DNA from: JBDGYW01 sp964518955
GTDB taxonomy: Bacteria > Gemmatimonadota > Gemmatimonadetes > Gemmatimonadales > GWC2-71-9
Direction of reading: 5' to 3'
DNA length: 64,000 nucleotides
NCBI GenBank assembly: GCA_964518955.1
Contig: CAZFHS010000012.1
Coordinates: forward strand, 60,332 to 124,331
The notes under the pieces were generated by a model. That model was not told the DNA's origin and did no database searches. It saw nothing but the letters and a program-made list of their open reading frames with translations. Position 1 is the first letter of the stretch. Each line of letters begins with the position of its first letter. This document shows, piece after piece, positions 26,676 through 34,768 of this stretch. A program made the translations under genes and the position numbers.

Positions 26676-27405
26676 CGCAGACGCCACGAAGAAAGGATCT
26701 CGCGTCACAGCAGACGAACAGCTGCTCAAGGTTCCGCCGCTTGCGGAACGGCGTGGCTTCGTGGATTCGGATCCGTGGAGGGTCCTTAGAATTCTGGGCG
26801 AATTTGTCACGGGCTTCGAGGAGCTCGCCGACGTTCGGAGGGCGGTCAGCTTTTTCGGGTCGGCGCGCACGGATCCGTCGGATGCCATGTACAAACTCAC
26901 TGTCGAAACAGCGAATCTGCTGGGTAGAAATGGGTTTGCGATCATAACTGGGTCCGGTGGCGGCATCATGGAAGCTGCCAACAAAGGTGCCCGAGAGGCT
27001 GGAGCACCCTCGATTGGCCTCAACATCGAGCTGCCCTTCGAGCAAGTCACCAACCCGTACGTCGACCGCACCGTCGACTTCAGGTACTTCTTCGTGCGCA
27101 AGACTCTGCTCGTGAAATATTCCTCCGCGTTCATCTTCCCGCCGGGTGGTTTCGGCACATTGGATGAGTTGAGCGAAGTGCTCACTTTGAAGCAGACTCG
27201 CAAAATCGGAGATATGCCGATCGTGCTCATGGGCAAGGACTATTGGAAGGGTTTTCTCGAGTGGCTTTCCGAGTTCGTAGCAGGTGAAGGCAAAATCAGC
27301 CCGGAAGATATGGATCTTTTTGAAGTCACGGACGATCCGGAGAGAGTGTTGGAAATTGTGGTAGCATGGTGGCGCGAGCACGAAGCGACCAATCGGCTAG
27401 CGTAG
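26644..27405 (+). CDS. LOG-family phosphoribohydrolase (TIGR00730-like)
   Basis: A 253-residue Rossmann-like protein with the LOG signature PGGFGTLDELSE and the nucleotide loop TGSGGGIMEAANKGA. Characterised relatives release free bases from nucleoside 5'-monophosphates (cytokinin activation in plants), and many bacterial ones act in nucleotide housekeeping. I choose the ATG at 26644, just after GAGGAAG; a longer frame to 26584 is embedded in the upstream gene. The next gene starts four bases after its stop. Confidence 0.85.
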   Translation: MSQPSQHSQPDADATKKGSRVTADEQLLKVPPLAERRGFVDSDPWRVLRILGEFVTGFEELADVRRAVSFFGSARTDPSDAMYKLTVETANLLGRNGFAIITGSGGGIMEAANKGAREAGAPSIGLNIELPFEQVTNPYVDRTVDFRYFFVRKTLLVKYSSAFIFPPGGFGTLDELSEVLTLKQTRKIGDMPIVLMGKDYWKGFLEWLSEFVAGEGKISPEDMDLFEVTDDPERVLEIVVAWWREHEATNRLA

Positions 27406-27409
27406 TGTC

Positions 27410-28546
27410 ATGAGTTGCTCTCGCGAAGAAAAAAACCGGTACCTGCTAGGCACCGAGATCGCGCCAACAGCCATCCGTCGGGACGTCAGCATCCCCGACC
27501 TGATCGACAACGTGTTCAGTGCGTACAACGCGGGCAGGCTGCGCGAAGGGTGCCACCTCTACGCCGACAAGATGTTGTTGGGGGATGCTACGGTCGGGAT
27601 GAGTTTGGCCGGCGCCCTTACACCGGCAGGCCTCGGTATGTCTGCGGTTGTGCCTCTCGTGCAATCGGGCTACGTGGACTGGATAGTGTCGACCGGAGCG
27701 AATCTCTACCACGATGCACATTTTGCGCTCGGTTTGTCTATGCACCGGGGCTCCCCGCACTTCGATGACGTGGAGCTCAGGGAGCAGGGAGTTGTCCGGA
27801 TATACGACATCGTATTCGATTACGATGTGCTTCTCCATACCGACCAATTCATCCGCGAGGTTTCTGCACGGGAAGAGTTCCAGAGATCGTTGAGTTCTGC
27901 TGAGTACCACTATCTCCTGGGTGGATATCTCTTGGAACGCGAACGCAATTTGGGATTATTGCACAAGTCGATGTTGGCTGTAGCGCACGAATGTGAGGTA
28001 CCTGTTTACACCTCGTCCCCCGGAGATTCGTCAATTGGAATGAACGTCGCTGAGTTGGCGTTGACCGGTCATTCGATACGGTTCGATGTATCTAGGGACG
28101 TCAACGAAACAGCGGCGATTGTGCTCGATGCCAAGCGAAACACTGCTGGAAGTGGAGTGCTCCTCATTGGTGGGGGCAGTCCAAAAAACTTCGTGCTTCA
28201 GACGGAACCGCAGATACAAGAAGTTCTGGGGATCGACGAAAAGGGACACGATCACTTTTTGCAGCTTACAGACGCCCGCGTCGACACAGGTGGGTTGTCA
28301 GGAGCGACACCCAGTGAAGCCGTCAGCTGGGGTAAGGTGGATCCGGACAAGCTTCCCAACGCCGTCGTGTGTTACGTGGATTGCACGATAGACCTTCCAT
28401 TGCTCACTTCGTATGTGATCTCGCGATGCGAGCCGCGACCTCTCAAGAGGTTGTACGCCCGGCGTGAGAAACTGGTGGACGGCCTCAAGGCCGAGTACGA
28501 ACGAGCGCGGAGCGATAAGGAACCTGATTCGAACGAGCCAAGATGA
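27410..28546 (+). CDS. deoxyhypusine synthase-like protein
   Basis: A 378-residue member of the deoxyhypusine synthase family, which moves the aminobutyl group of spermidine through an enzyme-lysine adduct. The active-site lysine segment is well kept (SGATPSEAVSWGKV; human DHS has EAVSWGKI). NAD-binding segments also look intact (TGANLYHDAH, GGGSPKNF). Bacteria lack eIF5A, and bacterial homologues often make homospermidine or related polyamines. That role is likely here but not shown. It shares ATGA with the thiolase gene. Confidence 0.85.
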   Translation: MSCSREEKNRYLLGTEIAPTAIRRDVSIPDLIDNVFSAYNAGRLREGCHLYADKMLLGDATVGMSLAGALTPAGLGMSAVVPLVQSGYVDWIVSTGANLYHDAHFALGLSMHRGSPHFDDVELREQGVVRIYDIVFDYDVLLHTDQFIREVSAREEFQRSLSSAEYHYLLGGYLLERERNLGLLHKSMLAVAHECEVPVYTSSPGDSSIGMNVAELALTGHSIRFDVSRDVNETAAIVLDAKRNTAGSGVLLIGGGSPKNFVLQTEPQIQEVLGIDEKGHDHFLQLTDARVDTGGLSGATPSEAVSWGKVDPDKLPNAVVCYVDCTIDLPLLTSYVISRCEPRPLKRLYARREKLVDGLKAEYERARSDKEPDSNEPR

Positions 28547-29838
28547 ACTCGGCAAACACCCAGAATCGAGTTGCGATTGTTGCCGGGTGCAGGACCCCGT
28601 TCTCAAAGGCTGGTACGAATCTCAAGAACAAGTCCGCCGTAGATCTCGCCCGCCACGCCACAGTCGAATTGGTTCACAGGGCAAATCTCGATTGTAGTGA
28701 AGTCGACGAGATGTACTTCGGTCAGGTGCTGGCGAGTCCGCTCACGCCAAACATTGCTCGGGAAGTCAGTCTGCTACCTCAATTCCCAAAAGACATTCCA
28801 GCCGCGGCCGTCAATCGTGCCTGCGCGTCAGCCAACCAGGCTGTGGTGCTTGGACGGGATCAGATAGCGGTGGGCCATGCGGATGTTGCAATCGTGGGAG
28901 GCGCAGAAAGTCTCTCCGACGTACCAGTTTTGCACTCCAAGGAGTTCTCGCATGTTCTGATGCAAATGAGCCATGTCAAATCGTTGCCAGCCCGCGCGAA
29001 GCTGCTCGGGTTCATTCAGCCGAAACACCTGATTCCGGTTACACCGGCTATTGCCGAACCTTCCACTGGTGAGACGATGGGGCAAGCGGCTGAGAAGATG
29101 GCGAAGATCAACGGGATCACCAGGGAAGATCAGGATCGGTTTGCGTTGCGCAGTCATCGGTTGGCCCACGCGGCCACACGAGACGGTCGTCTCGCAGCCG
29201 AAGTCGTGCCAGTGCTCGACGCCGGCAGTGATGGCCTAGTGCTGATTGACAATGGCGTCCGCCCGGACACTAGCATAGAGAAGTTGGCAAACTTGCCCCC
29301 GGCCTTCGACAAAGATCACGGATCTGTCACCGCTGGGAACTCGTGCCCCCTCACCGATGGTGCAGTGGCGCTCTTGCTCATGAGTGAAGCGTCAGCCAAA
29401 GCGCTTGGGTATACTCCCCTTGCCTTCATACGCTCATACGCCGTATCTGCTCTCGACCCCGGCGATCAACTCCTCATGGGGCCCGTTTTCGCGATTCCAA
29501 AAGCACTTTCGCGCGCGCATATCGACTGGAGTGCTCTTGGCCTGGTTGAAATGCACGAGGCATTTGCGGCGCAAGTCCTGTCCAACCTCAAGGCTATAGA
29601 ATCGAAGGGTTTTGCTGAAGAACATCTTGGGCTTAGCACCGCGATTGGCGAGGTGAACTGGGAAACGCTCAATGTGGCGGGAGGCTCAATAGCGCTCGGG
29701 CATCCTTTTGGTGCAACTGGTGGCAGAGTCACGCTCACTCTGGCAAACGAGATGGCGAGGCGAGACGTCGAGTTCGGCTTGCTGTCAGTGTGCGCTCAGG
29801 GCGGGATGGGCTTCGTAATGGTATTGGAGCGCAGCTAG
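28543..29838 (+). CDS. fadI: acetyl-CoA acyltransferase, FadI-like
   Basis: A 431-residue thiolase for the last step of fatty acid beta-oxidation. The nucleophilic cysteine is in VNRACASANQAV, the catalytic His in MHEAFAAQV, the glycine loop in SIALGHPFGATGGR and the second cysteine in VCAQGGMGF. The N-terminal APNIARE-like TPNIAREVSLL segment and the ITREDQDRFA region match FadI more than FadA. FadJ follows one base after the stop, giving a complete FadIJ pair. Confidence 0.93.
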   Translation: MNSANTQNRVAIVAGCRTPFSKAGTNLKNKSAVDLARHATVELVHRANLDCSEVDEMYFGQVLASPLTPNIAREVSLLPQFPKDIPAAAVNRACASANQAVVLGRDQIAVGHADVAIVGGAESLSDVPVLHSKEFSHVLMQMSHVKSLPARAKLLGFIQPKHLIPVTPAIAEPSTGETMGQAAEKMAKINGITREDQDRFALRSHRLAHAATRDGRLAAEVVPVLDAGSDGLVLIDNGVRPDTSIEKLANLPPAFDKDHGSVTAGNSCPLTDGAVALLLMSEASAKALGYTPLAFIRSYAVSALDPGDQLLMGPVFAIPKALSRAHIDWSALGLVEMHEAFAAQVLSNLKAIESKGFAEEHLGLSTAIGEVNWETLNVAGGSIALGHPFGATGGRVTLTLANEMARRDVEFGLLSVCAQGGMGFVMVLERS

Positions 29839-29839
29839 A

Positions 29840-31951
29840 ATGGGTGCGTTTTCTAAAACGGTATCCGACCGCGTCGCGTGGCTGGAATTGGACGTTCCTG
29901 GTGAGCCTGTAAACATGTTCACTGGCAAGATACGCGAGGAACTGCACAATCTTCTGGAGTCACTTTGCACACATGAAGAGGTGCAAGCTGCAATCTTGAT
30001 CTCGACGAAGAGCGACCAATTCATTGCCGGAGCAGACGTCAATGAATTTGCCAGGCTCGAGACGCGAACCGAAGCTCTCAAACTCGTGCGAGCCGGCCAA
30101 TCGTTGATAAACCGACTCGAAACGATTGGGAAACCGTTCGTCGCTGCGATCCATGGTCCCTGCATTGGAGGCGGACTCGAAGCTGCTCTTGCTTGCACGT
30201 ATCGTGTCGCCACGGATCATCCCAAGACGATTCTCCGCCTGCCGGAAGTTCGCATTGGCATCATTCCGGCGGCCGGGGGGTGCCAACGCCTGCCGCGACT
30301 CATTGGCATGAAAAGCGCGTTGGAGATGATCCTCACGGGGAAGGCGTTGTCGGCGAGAGATTCGTTGCAACGAGGGCTGGTGGATGAATTGGTCCACACG
30401 TCCATCTTGCGCGTAGCGGCGTTGAAGGCGGCGCGGCGACTTGCCACAGGCTGGCGCCCGAAGCGGCCCCACAGGATTACGGCTCAATTGGTTCGCAAGG
30501 CGGTTTTCGCAAAGGCTCGAAAGAACGTGCTCGCAAAGACGGGTGGCCACTACCCGGCACCTGAAGCAGCTCTCGACGCTGTCGGTCACGGCCTCCAGTA
30601 CGGCCTGGAGGCAGGAATGGAGAATGAAGCCGCTCACTTCTCGGAGCTGGCAATCGGTGACGTGTCGAAAAATATGGTCCAACTGTTTTTTGCCGGCACT
30701 GCACTCAAGAAAGCCTACCGATTCCCTGAAGGTGGGTCCCGAAAGCGGTCGATAACGAACGTCGCAATCGTTGGTTCGGGGTTCATGGGTTCAGCCATCG
30801 GCGGCGTGGCGGCAACGTACGCGGGCGCTGATGTTCGCCTTCGTGACAAGGAGCTGGATGTAGTAGTCAAAGGGCTAGACGATGCACGCGGCATTGTTCG
30901 CGACCGGCGTCGCAAAGGTCGTATTGACGAGTTCGAACAGCGACGCATCGAGGCGCTCATATCCGCCGGAGTGGATTGGGCCGGGTTTGGGCGCGCCGAT
31001 CTCGTCGTCGAAGCTGTTGCGGAAGACCTCGACATTAAACGCAGTGTGGTAGACGAGATTGAGGCGCAGGTGGCGCCCGAGTGCATCATAGCCTCGAACA
31101 CGAGCACCATCCCTATATCACAAATCGCCGAATCTGCGCGTGAACCTCATCGCATTGTCGGGATGCACTTCCTTTCGCCAGTGGCCAAGATGCCGCTCGT
31201 CGAGGTAGTGGCTCACGAAGGCACTGCGCCTTGGGTCGTCTCGTCAGTCGCGGCGTTCGGCCGGGCGATGAACAAGACAGTGTTGGTGGTGAAGGACAGC
31301 CCAGGATTCTGGGTGAACCGGTTGCTGGCCCCGTACCTGCACGAAACGTGGACTCTGCTCGAGGAAGGTGTAGACGCCGAGTTTGTAGACACAACGATGA
31401 CGGAGTTCGGTTTCCCGGTAGGACCGGTTACTTTGCTCGACGAAGTTGGGCTGGACGTGGTTCGAGAGTCTCTGAATGCGTTGCATGAGAGCTTTGGCGA
31501 CCGGTTGACGCCGAAAGACGGACTCGAGCGGATGGTCAAAGAAGGACGAATCGGGCGGAAGGCCGGACGCGGACTGTTTCAGTATCGACGCGGTAAAAAA
31601 CGGCGTTTCGATGAAAGCGCGTGCGAGTTGATCGGTGTAGATTCAGCGCCGCCGTCACCAGATACCGAGATCCTGACACGCCTCGTGTACCCGTTGCTGA
31701 ATGAAGCGGCGCGAGCTCTGGAAGAGGGCGTCGTAAGTACCCCGATGGAAGGTGACGTCGGTGCAATCTTCGGGATGGGGTTTCCTGCATTCCGCGGAGG
31801 GCCGCTTCGCTACATGGACCACGTCGGTGCAGCAGAAGTACTGGAAACTATTGAGTCACTGAGAGAGAAATTCGGAGACCGTTTCGCTCCTGCGCAAATC
31901 ATCGCGCAAATGGGAGAGCGAAGCGAAACGTTTTACGAACAACAACCATGA
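29840..31951 (+). CDS. fadJ: multifunctional beta-oxidation protein, FadJ-like
   Basis: A 703-residue enzyme. Residues 1-200 form an enoyl-CoA hydratase with FIAGADVNEFA, HGPCIGGGLEAALA and the catalytic Glu in LPEVRIGIIPAAGGCQRLP. From about 305 comes a 3-hydroxyacyl-CoA dehydrogenase with the NAD loop VGSGFMGSAIGG and the His in GMHFLSPVAKMP, then two C-terminal 3HCDH domains. With FadI it would turn enoyl-CoA into acetyl-CoA and a shortened acyl-CoA. The length fits E. coli FadJ. Confidence 0.94.
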   Translation: MGAFSKTVSDRVAWLELDVPGEPVNMFTGKIREELHNLLESLCTHEEVQAAILISTKSDQFIAGADVNEFARLETRTEALKLVRAGQSLINRLETIGKPFVAAIHGPCIGGGLEAALACTYRVATDHPKTILRLPEVRIGIIPAAGGCQRLPRLIGMKSALEMILTGKALSARDSLQRGLVDELVHTSILRVAALKAARRLATGWRPKRPHRITAQLVRKAVFAKARKNVLAKTGGHYPAPEAALDAVGHGLQYGLEAGMENEAAHFSELAIGDVSKNMVQLFFAGTALKKAYRFPEGGSRKRSITNVAIVGSGFMGSAIGGVAATYAGADVRLRDKELDVVVKGLDDARGIVRDRRRKGRIDEFEQRRIEALISAGVDWAGFGRADLVVEAVAEDLDIKRSVVDEIEAQVAPECIIASNTSTIPISQIAESAREPHRIVGMHFLSPVAKMPLVEVVAHEGTAPWVVSSVAAFGRAMNKTVLVVKDSPGFWVNRLLAPYLHETWTLLEEGVDAEFVDTTMTEFGFPVGPVTLLDEVGLDVVRESLNALHESFGDRLTPKDGLERMVKEGRIGRKAGRGLFQYRRGKKRRFDESACELIGVDSAPPSPDTEILTRLVYPLLNEAARALEEGVVSTPMEGDVGAIFGMGFPAFRGGPLRYMDHVGAAEVLETIESLREKFGDRFAPAQIIAQMGERSETFYEQQP

Positions 31952-31969
31952 ACGGAACAGCGAAGTACT

Positions 31970-32899
31970 ATGCCCCCTAACATTTTCTTGTGGCTGAGTG
32001 AACAACGCCGCGTGTTTGATTTTGTGAAGAGCAACGGACTTGCCCGGAAACTCGCCTCTCGGTTCGTCGCTGGCGAAACCGTCGAAACTGCGGCTGCGGC
32101 GGCAAAGGTGCTCAACCAAGACGGCACAATGGTGAGTCTAGACCTTCTTGGAGAGAGCGTATCGTCGCGGGAAGAAACAGCCGGTGCGCGCGACGAAGTC
32201 CTGGAAATTCTCGACGCAATTTCGGAAACGAAGATCGAGGGCAATGTCTCTGTGAAGCTCACCCAACTTGGTCTGGATATCGACAGAGCACTTTGCATCG
32301 ATAACATGAGCCAGATACTCACCCGTGCTAAGGAACTGGATATCTTCGTTCGCATTGACATGGAGAGCACGGAGTACACGGAACGCACTCTCGACATCTT
32401 CCAGGAACTGCACGACAAGTTTGGGAACTTGGTCGGCATAGTGATACAGAGCTACCTGCGCCGCTCCGCAAGCGACATAGAAATGCTCGTAGAGCGTGGT
32501 GCCCGAGTTCGTCTCTGCAAGGGTGCCTACGCCGAGCCGCCAGAATTGGCTTTCCAGGACATGAAAGATGTCCGTTCCTCGTTTGTTGCGTTGATGGAGC
32601 GGCTAGTGGACGACGGGACGTATCCCGGCATCGCCACACACGATGACGAAATGGTGGACGCTACGCTGAGTTATGTCGAGGAGAACTCCATTCCGGTGGA
32701 GAGGTTCGAGTTCCAGATGCTCTACGGCGTACGTCGTGATCTACAGCAGAAACTTCGCTCCAAGGGCTACAATGTGCGTGTATACATACCGTTCGGTAGC
32801 AACTGGTATCCCTATCTGATGCGGCGCATGGCCGAGCGGTCGAGCAATGTGGGGTTCATGGTTAGGAGCCTCATGAGGGAAACGTTCGCGAGCAAATAA
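31970..32899 (+). CDS. proline dehydrogenase
   Basis: A 309-residue monofunctional FAD enzyme that oxidises proline to pyrroline-5-carboxylate and feeds electrons to quinone. The barrel motifs are present: VSVKLTQLGLDID, VRIDMES, RLCKGAYAEP, TYPGIATHDD and FEFQMLYGVRRDL, ending with VRVYIPFGSNWYPYLMRRMAER. The second step (P5C dehydrogenase) is not in the window. It is the last gene of the unit that starts at 25524, followed by a strong terminator. Confidence 0.95.
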   Translation: MPPNIFLWLSEQRRVFDFVKSNGLARKLASRFVAGETVETAAAAAKVLNQDGTMVSLDLLGESVSSREETAGARDEVLEILDAISETKIEGNVSVKLTQLGLDIDRALCIDNMSQILTRAKELDIFVRIDMESTEYTERTLDIFQELHDKFGNLVGIVIQSYLRRSASDIEMLVERGARVRLCKGAYAEPPELAFQDMKDVRSSFVALMERLVDDGTYPGIATHDDEMVDATLSYVEENSIPVERFEFQMLYGVRRDLQQKLRSKGYNVRVYIPFGSNWYPYLMRRMAERSSNVGFMVRSLMRETFASK

Positions 32900-32908
32900 C
32901 TAGCGATG

Positions 32909-32957
32909 AAACGCTGGGTGGGTATATATCCGCCCATCACTGCCCCCCAGCGTTTTT
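32909..32957 (+). terminator. Rho-independent terminator after proline dehydrogenase
   Basis: AAACGCTGGG (32909-32918) pairs perfectly with CCCAGCGTTT (32946-32955), with a smaller stem inside (TGGG/CCCA) and a T-run at 32953-32957. It closes the six-gene unit. Confidence 0.85.
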
Positions 32958-33219
32958 GGGGCCGGATGGTTTTTCCTATTCCGCCGAGGTGTACGTAGAC
33001 GAAGAGACTCGTGTGGATGGGCGATTTGGGGCCGCCGTCCTTTTCATTCGTTGGTCGGAAAGTGGTTCACAACCTGCGGGTCATTTGGAGACAGAGTATC
33101 TGGCCCACGCGGACACTCCTGCGGCCGCCAAAGCAAGTCTCGAGCATCTGACGCTGCACGAAGTCAAAGAACATCTCGATCGTTTGATCGAGGAATCAAA
33201 GGGGCGACCCGCCTGGTAA
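32956..33219 (+). CDS. small protein of unknown function
   Basis: An open frame of up to 87 residues, acidic, with no transmembrane helix and no motif I recognise. The composition is protein-like (VDGRFGAAVLFIRW, LHEVKEHLDRLIEE), and it runs into the rsgA region with 20 bases between. The longest start is a TTG inside the terminator T-run, which is unlikely to be right. GTG at 32989 would give 76 residues. Neither has a clear ribosome binding site. Confidence 0.6.
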   Translation: MGPDGFSYSAEVYVDEETRVDGRFGAAVLFIRWSESGSQPAGHLETEYLAHADTPAAAKASLEHLTLHEVKEHLDRLIEESKGRPAW

Positions 33220-33239
33220 CCACAGAACATGGGTTGGTG

Positions 33240-34130
33240 ATGTCCAAGACCGGTGGCATCTACAAGGTGTACGTCGGTCAGGAAGTTCTCGAAGCGACGC
33301 TACGCGGCCGCTTCAAGCAGCAGGACAAGAAGCGCATCTTGGTAGGTGACCGCGTAGTTCTATCGAAGCATGCTGACGGCAGTCTCACAATCGAGGAAAT
33401 ATCACATCGGAAGAACGTCCTGACGCGACGGTCTCCGGGTAAGGCGGTCGGCGAGAGGGAAATTGCTGCCAATGTCGACCAGGTCGTGGTGGTCGGTGCT
33501 GCGCGCGAACCCGATTGGAACCCACACATGATAGACCGTTTCCTCGCCGTGGCGGAAGCGAACGGACTCGAGATCGTCGTTGTAGTGAACAAGTGTGAGC
33601 TTGTTGATACTTCAGAAGATCTCGCCGGTCCGTACCGAGCCGCCGGCTATGCAGTGGTTCTTACCAGCGTTCCCGATCGGCTGGGGCTGGAAGCGTTGAG
33701 AGGGCGCCTGGAGTCTCGTGTCTCATTGTTCAGCGGCCCCACCGGAGTGGGTAAATCCAGCCTCTTGAATGCTCTCCAGCCAGGCTTGCGGTTGCGAACC
33801 GCAGAAGTCAGTGCAAAATCCGGTGCAGGTAGACACACCACTGTAGCAGCTGAGATGCACGTGTTTGGGAACACCGGATTTGTGGTGGATACACCCGGCT
33901 TGCGTGACATAGGTTTGTGGGGTCTCGAACCCGACGAAGTAGCGGCGGCGTTTCCCGAATTCCTGTCACTCGCGGGTGGTTGTCGGTTCGACAATTGCCG
34001 GCATCTGGAAGAGCCCGGATGTGTTGTGCTGAACGCAGTTGAGAATGGTGACCTGGCTAGATCACGCCACGAATCATACGCCCAGCTACTCGATGAGGCT
34101 TATCATGCTGCACGACCGTGGCGTCACTGA
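33240..34130 (+). CDS. rsgA: ribosome small-subunit GTPase RsgA
   Basis: A 296-residue circularly permuted GTPase that helps mature the 30S subunit. The OB domain comes first, then G4 (VVNKCE, usually NKxD), then G1 (GPTGVGKSSLLN) and G3 (DTPGLRD), the permuted order. A C-terminal zinc finger follows (C-x4-C-x-H-x5-C in CRFDNCRHLEEPGC). I start at the ATG at 33240 (MSKTGGIYKVYVG); the frame is open further up through the preceding gene. It overlaps the convergent HNH gene by seven bases. Confidence 0.94.
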   Translation: MSKTGGIYKVYVGQEVLEATLRGRFKQQDKKRILVGDRVVLSKHADGSLTIEEISHRKNVLTRRSPGKAVGEREIAANVDQVVVVGAAREPDWNPHMIDRFLAVAEANGLEIVVVVNKCELVDTSEDLAGPYRAAGYAVVLTSVPDRLGLEALRGRLESRVSLFSGPTGVGKSSLLNALQPGLRLRTAEVSAKSGAGRHTTVAAEMHVFGNTGFVVDTPGLRDIGLWGLEPDEVAAAFPEFLSLAGGCRFDNCRHLEEPGCVVLNAVENGDLARSRHESYAQLLDEAYHAARPWRH

Positions 34131-34441
34131 ATGCGACCAGCCTGCTCAACAGCCCGCCGCAGGCGTGGCCAGGCATGGATGGCGAGGCTGAGGAAGTTGT
34201 TCCTCTCTTCAGGATTGTCTCGCAGCCAATCCCAGGCCGCCCTGCTTCCCTTTCGAGTATTGCAGTGGACGCAGGCTGTCACGAGATTTCCTGGTGAGTT
34301 GTCACCCTGCTTCACGAGCGGTTGAACGTGGTCGATCGTCAGTTGATCTTCGGCGAATACGCTCGCGCAGTAGACACAGCGAAAATCGTCGCGGCGGAAA
34401 ATAGAGGTGCGCTTGCTTTCTCCCGTACTTGAGTCTCTCAT
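34124..34441 (-). CDS. HNH endonuclease domain protein
   Basis: A 105-residue protein that is almost all HNH domain: C-x2-C (CVYC), the catalytic DH in LTIDHVQPL, the Asn in SPGNLVTAC and a second C-x2-C (CVHC) before NTRKG. These stand-alone proteins are common in bacterial genomes and their roles are mostly unknown. I start at the ATG at 34441; the upstream frame to 34585 lies in the divergent gene. Confidence 0.85.
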   Translation of the reverse strand: MRDSSTGESKRTSIFRRDDFRCVYCASVFAEDQLTIDHVQPLVKQGDNSPGNLVTACVHCNTRKGSRAAWDWLRDNPEERNNFLSLAIHAWPRLRRAVEQAGRIQ

Positions 34442-34459
34442 GTTTTCTGGGGAGTTGAG

Positions 34460-34717
34460 ATGAGTAACATGCGTTCGAGAGATCGAATAGTCGCCAATTT
34501 GGAATCGGTCTATCGGGAGGCGTACGAGCGTGCGAAAGCAACAGACGACAAAGATCGCATGCTGGATCTCGATGCGTCTTTCCAACGCGAACAGCTCATT
34601 CTGGAAGTCTTGCTGGATGTTCGTGATGCCTTAGGAGCAATTGGCGAAAAGCCCGCGACAGAATCTACTTTGCAGAAGATCAACACCCTGCGCAACATCG
34701 CAAAATTCACGAAGTAG
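34460..34717 (+). CDS. small helical protein of unknown function
   Basis: An 85-residue, highly charged protein that should be mostly alpha-helical (RIVANLESVYREAYERAKA, LEVLLDVRDALGAI). A good ribosome binding site (GGGGAG) lies five bases before the ATG. The start is 18 bases from the divergent HNH gene, so they share a promoter region. I do not recognise the family. Confidence 0.7.
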   Translation: MSNMRSRDRIVANLESVYREAYERAKATDDKDRMLDLDASFQREQLILEVLLDVRDALGAIGEKPATESTLQKINTLRNIAKFTK

Positions 34718-34768
34718 CCAGTCATTCTATCGAAGTTCTCGGTGGGTGGTCAGGAGATGTGGCGTAGG

